Assembly (NCBI RefSeq): GCF_932294415.1 | Contig: NC_065539.1 | Span: 53,215,501 to 53,279,500, forward strand | DNA length: 64,000 nucleotides | Reading direction: 5' to 3' | Source of the DNA: Quercus robur | Taxonomy: Eukaryota > Streptophyta > Magnoliopsida > Fagales > Fagaceae | Shown here: positions 59,709 to 64,000 of the stretch, one piece after another | Numbering within the stretch: position 1 is the stretch's first letter | Layout: each line of letters opens with the position of its first letter | Position numbers and translations under genes: made by a program | Notes under the pieces: model-generated | Database searches by the model: none | What the model was told of the DNA's origin: nothing | Seen by the model: the letters and a program-made list of their open reading frames with translations, nothing else

Positions 59709-60465
59709 TTAGAAGCACAATATGCAAAAATGGACTGCAAAAATGAAATCTACGCGAAAAACTGGATAAGGAGCACCTGGACTGCAAAAAGTCAACTCTG
59801 GTCAAAAGTCAATGGTCAACCTGGTCAGAGTCAACAGGATGACGTTAGCAGGCTGACAGGGGATGACGTCAACAGATGATGAAGCGCTGAAGCAAGCAGG
59901 TGACGTCAGCTAGGGCTGACGTAACAGAGATGACGTCAGAGATGATGTCAGCAAATAAGCCAGTGGCGCGTGCAGCGCGTGAGGCGCGTGGACCAGCTTC
60001 GCCGAAGATTCTGTCAGCGCGTGAGAGCGCATGACCTGTCCAATGATGCAGTTTCTTCTCCGATGATGTAGATCGGAGAAAGACGATTCTTATGGTGTCG
60101 GCGGCAACAAGATCGGAGATACCCTGGTGGCGCGTGAGGCGCGTGGATCAACTCCGCAGAAACTTTGACCGGTGCGTGGATGGTCAGATGTGGATGTTTC
60201 TGGTGGCGGTGTGTAGATCGATTGAATATCTACACGATGATAGGTCTTATGTCCTAATCGGAGGTCAGAGGTGACAAATCCGATGATGGCAGTGGTTTTG
60301 GCGGTGAGGAAGAGCTTCTGGCGATGGAGATTCAACCCTGAGGACCTCTAACTGCGGCGGAGCAGTTGGGGGATGGCACTGAAAGGGTTTATTGACCGCA
60401 GAAGATGAGGCAGCGGAAAATACCGACAAAATAAGACTGCAAGACACAAGAAAATTAGAGCAATG
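59709..60465 (-). promoter_or_regulatory. GC-rich copia leader with TGACGTCA cluster
   Basis: The space between primer-binding site and coding frame, where gag should start, has no gag similarity. It is GC- and CpG-rich, unlike the rest of the window. Between 59838 and 59955 TGACGT occurs five times, three of them as the full palindrome TGACGTCA, the site of TGA-type bZIP factors. GGCGCGTGAGGCGCGTGGA-like units occur twice (about 59970 and 60130). Regulatory function is inference. Confidence 0.5.
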
Positions 60466-60477
60466 GCTCTGATACCA

Positions 60478-60631
60478 TGTTAGAAATACTAAATGATTGT
60501 ATTGTATTTCTCAAGTAATAGAATATACATAAGTGCCTTTATATAGGAGGCAGAGTGTGTAGTACAAGTAAGTGTGCTATACAAGTAAACAAGGTGGGCC
60601 TAAAGCCCACATACCCTAATACAAGTTAACA
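60478..60631 (-). repeat. 5' LTR of the copia element
   Basis: 154 bp, identical to the 3' LTR except for four substitutions, two of which are C/T differences on the plus strand, one A/G and one C/A. It carries the same TATATAA promoter box on the minus strand. Confidence 0.95.
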
Positions 60632-60844
60632 ATTCCCAGTATTCATACCAACCAAAACCTAGGTACAAAATTGAGATGATAACATTAGAATTTAGAAAGA
60701 TTAGTGATCATTGCAAACACACTGTAGCCTCCAACTGGTCTATGTTTTTTTAATTAAATCACCGTCTCTCTTTTGCCTCACGTTTTGCAAAACTCATGTT
60801 AGAAACCATGACAAATGTTTACGTTGACAAACTCCAAGGAGATA

Positions 60845-60925
60845 TCCATTAGGATTGACACCATATTCAGAATATGGTGTCAATCGTAATGGATTCTTTG
60901 AGAATATCATATTCTCAAAGAATCC
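60845..60925. repeat. Two chained near-perfect palindromes
   Basis: The first has 24-base arms 60845-60868 and 60870-60893 with one mismatch and a 1-base spacer (ATTGACACCATATTC / GAATATGGTGTCAAT). The second has perfect 17-base arms 60891-60907 and 60909-60925 (GGATTCTTTGAGAATAT) with a 1-base spacer. They share three bases. Confidence 0.95.
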
Positions 60926-61276
60926 TAGTTGAAGATAATTTTCACCTAATCAAAAACCGAACATAAAAAGATGAAATACTGTGGCTATTGGCTAAGAACT
61001 TAGAACAGAGAGTCTGCAATCAAAAGAGTAGGTAACATAAAAGAAGCTCAAACCTTTTCTATCTAGTATGAATGCATGCAGCAAAAAAAACAACAACAAC
61101 AGCAGCAGCAGATAGAAGCAAGCAACATGAAATAGAGAGAGCGATAGTAGCTGGTGTTGATGACATCGATTTCATGAAGAGTAACGGAATGTACGAGCTC
61201 CTTACGCTTCTGGAGCTCGAAGAGTTCCCTCCTGGCTAGCATTGCCAATGGGGTGAGAGAATGATAGTTTTTTTAG

Positions 61277-61308
<32 letters not shown>

Positions 61309-61681
61309 ATGTATTTTAAATGTTTATTATGTTTTAATTTGAAAAATAAAAGTAACATATGAGTGCTTTTGAATTAAAAAAAATAGAATTTTTTTTTTTT
61401 TTAAAGATCAATGAGAGAATTTTCCAATCTTAAGAGATACGGTTCCTATAATCAAACATTTTGTCATAATTTACAAGTCCAAATTTTTTATCTCATATAT
61501 TATTTTTTATGTTCTTAATATGCATATCAAATTTTGTTTAAATCAAATATTATTTGCTTTTCGATCAATAAACTTATTTTTTATGTATAAATTTTATACC
61601 ACAAAAATTTGGAATTTAAACATTTAGTTAATGACATAACATTTTATCTTTATGATTACATTTGCTTTTCTACCTTTTTAT

Positions 61682-62315
61682 GAATACAGTACTAGTGGAA
61701 TGAAATTTTTTTGGGTGAGTATAAACTAAAAATAAATAAATAGTGTCCCCATCCAAGGTTTTCGAATTACATGTATTTTCTATTAAACATGGATGTCTTT
61801 ATTAAACTACATGTATTTTTTATCAATTATATGGACACCCAAGAGAAAGGAATTGAACATGGATGTCTTTATTGAAAATACCAAGAAGCACCATTAGATT
61901 TTGATTTAATTTTTATTTATAGAAAATTGATTTTGTTTCTAGTACTGCAATGTGATGTTCAAAATAAGAAAAAAGTGAAATTTTCCCACTTAATTTTATT
62001 TGGAATACAGTGGTCGAATGAGATTTTTTTAGGTGAGTATAAACTAAAAATAAATAAATAGTGTCTTTGCCCAAGGTTTTTTTGTATTGCATGTACTTTT
62101 TATTAAACATGGACGTCTTTATTAACTACATGTATTTTCTATCAATTATATGGACACCTAGGAGAGAGGAACTAAACGTGGAAGTTTTTATTGGAAACCC
62201 TAAGAGGCACCACTAAATTTTGATTTAATTTTGATTTATAGAAAATTGAATTTGTTTCTAGTACTGCAATGTGAGGCTCAAAATAAGAAAAAAGTGAAAT
62301 TTTCATACTTGATTT
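61682..62315. repeat. 318-bp tandem duplication
   Basis: GTGAGTATAAACTAAAAATA is at 61715 and again at 62033. Both units run through ATCAATTATATGGACACC and TTCTAGTACTGCAATGTGA to AAGAAAAAAGTGAAATTTTC. Differences are scattered substitutions and small gaps. No coding capacity is seen. Confidence 0.9.
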
Positions 62316-62414
62316 TATTTGATTGAGGCATCAGAGAATGTGAGACTCCAAAACAAAACTACGTTTCTAATATGTATAATGTACTGTATAACATAAGCAA
62401 ATGTAAAAACTAAA

Positions 62415-62690
62415 AACCCAACTTTTATTATATTACATATAATATTGTCCCTTTCTGTCTATACAATAGACAACCTAAATTTCCTAGGCAGGGATTGCCT
62501 AAGCTCTTGATTACTTCCAAGTTCCAACATGTGCCCCAATCTCTACCTCGACCTCCAGACCATTAATCATCCTCTCTTACAAGTATTGAGTGACAACCAT
62601 TACATGCTATAGCATGACTCTTCAATCACCAAGAGAAAACCCATAGCACAAACACATTCAAGTTGTAAAATAATTTAATTTAAATTTCAA
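62415..62690. repeat. Duplicate of 52450-52735, probable kinase 3'UTR or flank
   Basis: It shares about 270 bp with the interval near 52.5 kb. On the minus strand it lies 150-430 bases after the kinase stop codon and ends at an AATAAA (62424-62429), so it may be the end of the kinase transcript. Confidence 0.7.
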
Positions 62691-62841
62691 TAAACCTTTC
62701 TCTATTGATGCACTAAAAACAATTTTGCAGACCTAAGACAAAACTGCCAGAGCAATAAATCCAATGAACAGCTCCATCAATTTCTTATTGTTTTCCTCGC
62801 ACCATCAATTCAACAATGCTTGCAAATGGAAGATAAAATGA

Positions 62842-63048
62842 TCAGGGACCACGAGCCGTAGCAAAACAAAAACAGCCTGAAGCCTGGTCATCCGGTATCA
62901 TCCCTCCTCCTTTGCTTGTATCAATTGCTTCTAACATTCTCACCACCTCATCCATTTCCGGACGTTTATCTGCATTTGCATCCCAGCATTTTCGCATTAT
63001 ACTTGCTAAACCACTCGGACAACATCTGGGGATTTCTGGTCGCAAGTT
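62842..63048 (-). CDS. Protein kinase, last exon only (At3g22750-like)
   Basis: Minus-strand exon of 69 codons preceded by an intron acceptor (TTATTGACAG) at 63049-63050. It encodes the end of a Ser/Thr kinase domain: RPEIPRCCPSGLASIMRKCW and DANADKRPEMDEVVRMLEAI, with the invariant Arg of subdomain XI, then KGGGMIPDDQASGCFCFATA before the stop. This tail resembles the Raf-like kinase At3g22750, the next gene after HMT3 (At3g22740) in Arabidopsis with the same neighbours. The catalytic core lies beyond the right edge of the window, so activity cannot be judged. Confidence 0.8.
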   Translation of the reverse strand, partial: NLRPEIPRCCPSGLASIMRKCWDANADKRPEMDEVVRMLEAIDTSKGGGMIPDDQASGCFCFATARGP

Positions 63049-63050
63049 CT

Positions 63051-64000
63051 GTCAATAAAACCACAGAGTGTGAAACTCCCTCAGAAGATTTAGATGTCAA
63101 ACATTTACTGTATAACAGAATTCATTTTGCCATTTAAAACTTTTATTTTCTGTAAGAATTATTTGAGAAATAGACAAAGAAAGTAATCACAGACTCAATG
63201 TAACTAGCATCATATGCAAGCTGACAATTTATAGTTAATGAAAAGTTAATGAATCACTTCTATGATTAAAGTTAAAGGAACTTCTAAAAACATGCATAAA
63301 TCAATAAATATAAAACACACATTCAGTCTTGTGATTCCTCTAGTTAGCATGGGCTGAGTAGATAGACTCTCCTATAAGTTTTAAATAATAGGATTAAAAA
63401 CAGAAACAAAAAATAAAACCATAAGATCAATGTTTCAAATGGCCAGAACTAGCAACTATAATAAGCTTTCATATCGTTTTTCTTTTCTTTTTTTCTTTTT
63501 TTGGCTAACAAGCTTTCTTCAAAGTTGAAAGCAAAAAGAACTTGCACCAGTGATATAATATGCTGAAGCTAGTTAAAAATCACACGTAAATCATATAACT
63601 CCTATTAACATCAGTAGCATTCAAAGGCACTACTACATGCTTTAAAATGGATTAGTTACAGGAACATGTTCATCATTTTATTCTTAAATTCCAAAGATGA
63701 TATCCTAAACATGTATAAGTGCTCCTCCATCAACTGGCAGTTCTAATGCTGCTTCTTTTTTCCCGGATTAGTAAGTTACACGCGCACCTAGTGGATCTTG
63801 AATCCATGAGCTCACCCTCCACCTTTCTCTTACAAGGGAAAGAGGTGTCATTTGAACTAGAGCTCATTGATATCAGTTCTAATGCTATTAGAAACAAGCA
63901 AAAGGGTACCATTCCCAGGTGTTGTCTGAAACCCACTAACTCAATGCAATGGCAAAGCTTTCACAATTTAAATATTGATACAAAACTGATAGCAGATACC
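63051..64000 (-). other. Intron of the kinase gene (partial)
   Basis: No kinase-domain coding sequence is recognisable in either strand here, so this is taken as the last intron of the kinase, running past the window edge. The frame at 63730-63936 is not similar to any known protein. Confidence 0.5.

Larger units (their letters stand above)
56077..60631 (-). mobile_element. Copia LTR retrotransposon, 4.56 kb, complete ends
   Basis: Two 154-bp LTRs (TGTTAG...TTAACA) bound the element, flanked by the 5-bp target duplication ATTCC (56072-56076 and 60632-60636). The primer-binding site TGGTATCAGAGC, complementary to the initiator tRNA-Met 3' end, abuts the 5' LTR at 60466-60477. A polypurine tract (GAGGGGGGC on the minus strand, 56231-56240) abuts the 3' LTR. 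Domain order gag knuckle, protease, integrase, RT, RNase H is copia type. The N-terminal gag region is missing and the frame has three stops, so it can move only with help in trans, if at all. Confidence 0.95.
60632..62414. other. Intergenic region right of the copia element
   Basis: It contains the chained palindromes at 60845-60925, an AT microsatellite at about 61276-61303 and a 318-bp tandem duplication. A minus-strand frame at 61063-61248 opens with MAMLARRELFELQKRKELV, which looks like real coding sequence before turning into a Cys/Phe run; it could be a stray first exon but I cannot assign it. Confidence 0.45.

Noticed and set aside
63730-63936. 68-codon minus-strand frame taken as an upstream kinase exon
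   Set aside because: No kinase motifs; translation is unlike the family, so treated as intron.
1-64000. tRNA, rRNA, CRISPR arrays and known plant miRNA sequences
   Set aside because: I looked for typical B-box phrases, spaced direct repeats and common miRNA cores by eye and found none; a covariance-model scan would be needed to exclude tRNAs fully.

Overview
The window is plant nuclear DNA: AT-rich, with spliced genes carrying long introns, pentatricopeptide-repeat (PPR) editing and organelle factors, a plant-specific RNA-directed DNA methylation factor, LINE, copia and MITE debris, and many simple repeats. A dicot, probably a woody rosid-type genome, is my inference; the species cannot be fixed from the sequence alone.

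Layout. 1-6900 is intergenic with two small inverted-repeat elements. 7366-18742 (+) is a complete 16-exon gene for a SUV3/DExH16-type mitochondrial RNA helicase (570 aa); its introns hold three LINE 3' ends and its last exon is tandemly duplicated just downstream. 20036-21733 (-) is an intact P-class PPR gene resembling Arabidopsis At3g22670. 25047-25433 (-) is a short divergent LOB-domain protein. About 26465-30929 is a decayed element carrying a plant-mobile-domain (PMD) pseudogene and a 409-bp tandem repeat. 31791-34833 (+) is RDM1 (179 aa, one 5'UTR exon plus two coding exons). 35159-37705 (-) is a DYW-class PPR editing factor like At3g22690/YS1. 40502-46439 (-) is homocysteine S-methyltransferase 3 (seven exons, 342 aa). 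46560-54500 is intergenic, full of MITE-like and tandem repeats. 54497-55749 holds a retrotransposon gag fragment folded into a 105-bp inverted repeat between 152-bp direct repeats, followed by a truncated Pumilio exon. 56077-60631 (-) is a complete-ended copia LTR retrotransposon (154-bp LTRs, 5-bp target duplication) with no gag N-terminal part and three in-frame stops. 62842 to beyond 64000 (-) is the 3' end of a Raf-like protein kinase resembling At3g22750.

How it fits together. The order PPR (At3g22670-like), RDM1 (At3g22680), DYW-PPR (At3g22690), HMT3 (At3g22740) and kinase (At3g22750) matches a block of Arabidopsis chromosome 3, so most of the window is a conserved gene neighbourhood expanded by transposon insertions. 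The genes are individually transcribed and there is no operon-like arrangement. Functionally they cover organelle RNA metabolism (SUV3, two PPRs), RNA-directed DNA methylation (RDM1) and methionine metabolism (HMT3). I found no clearly new biological system. The strongest oddities are the folded gag fragment beside the broken Pumilio exon, the gag-less copia element whose three stops all look like C-to-T changes, the duplicated terminal exon of the helicase, and a MITE immediately upstream of the RDM1 core promoter.
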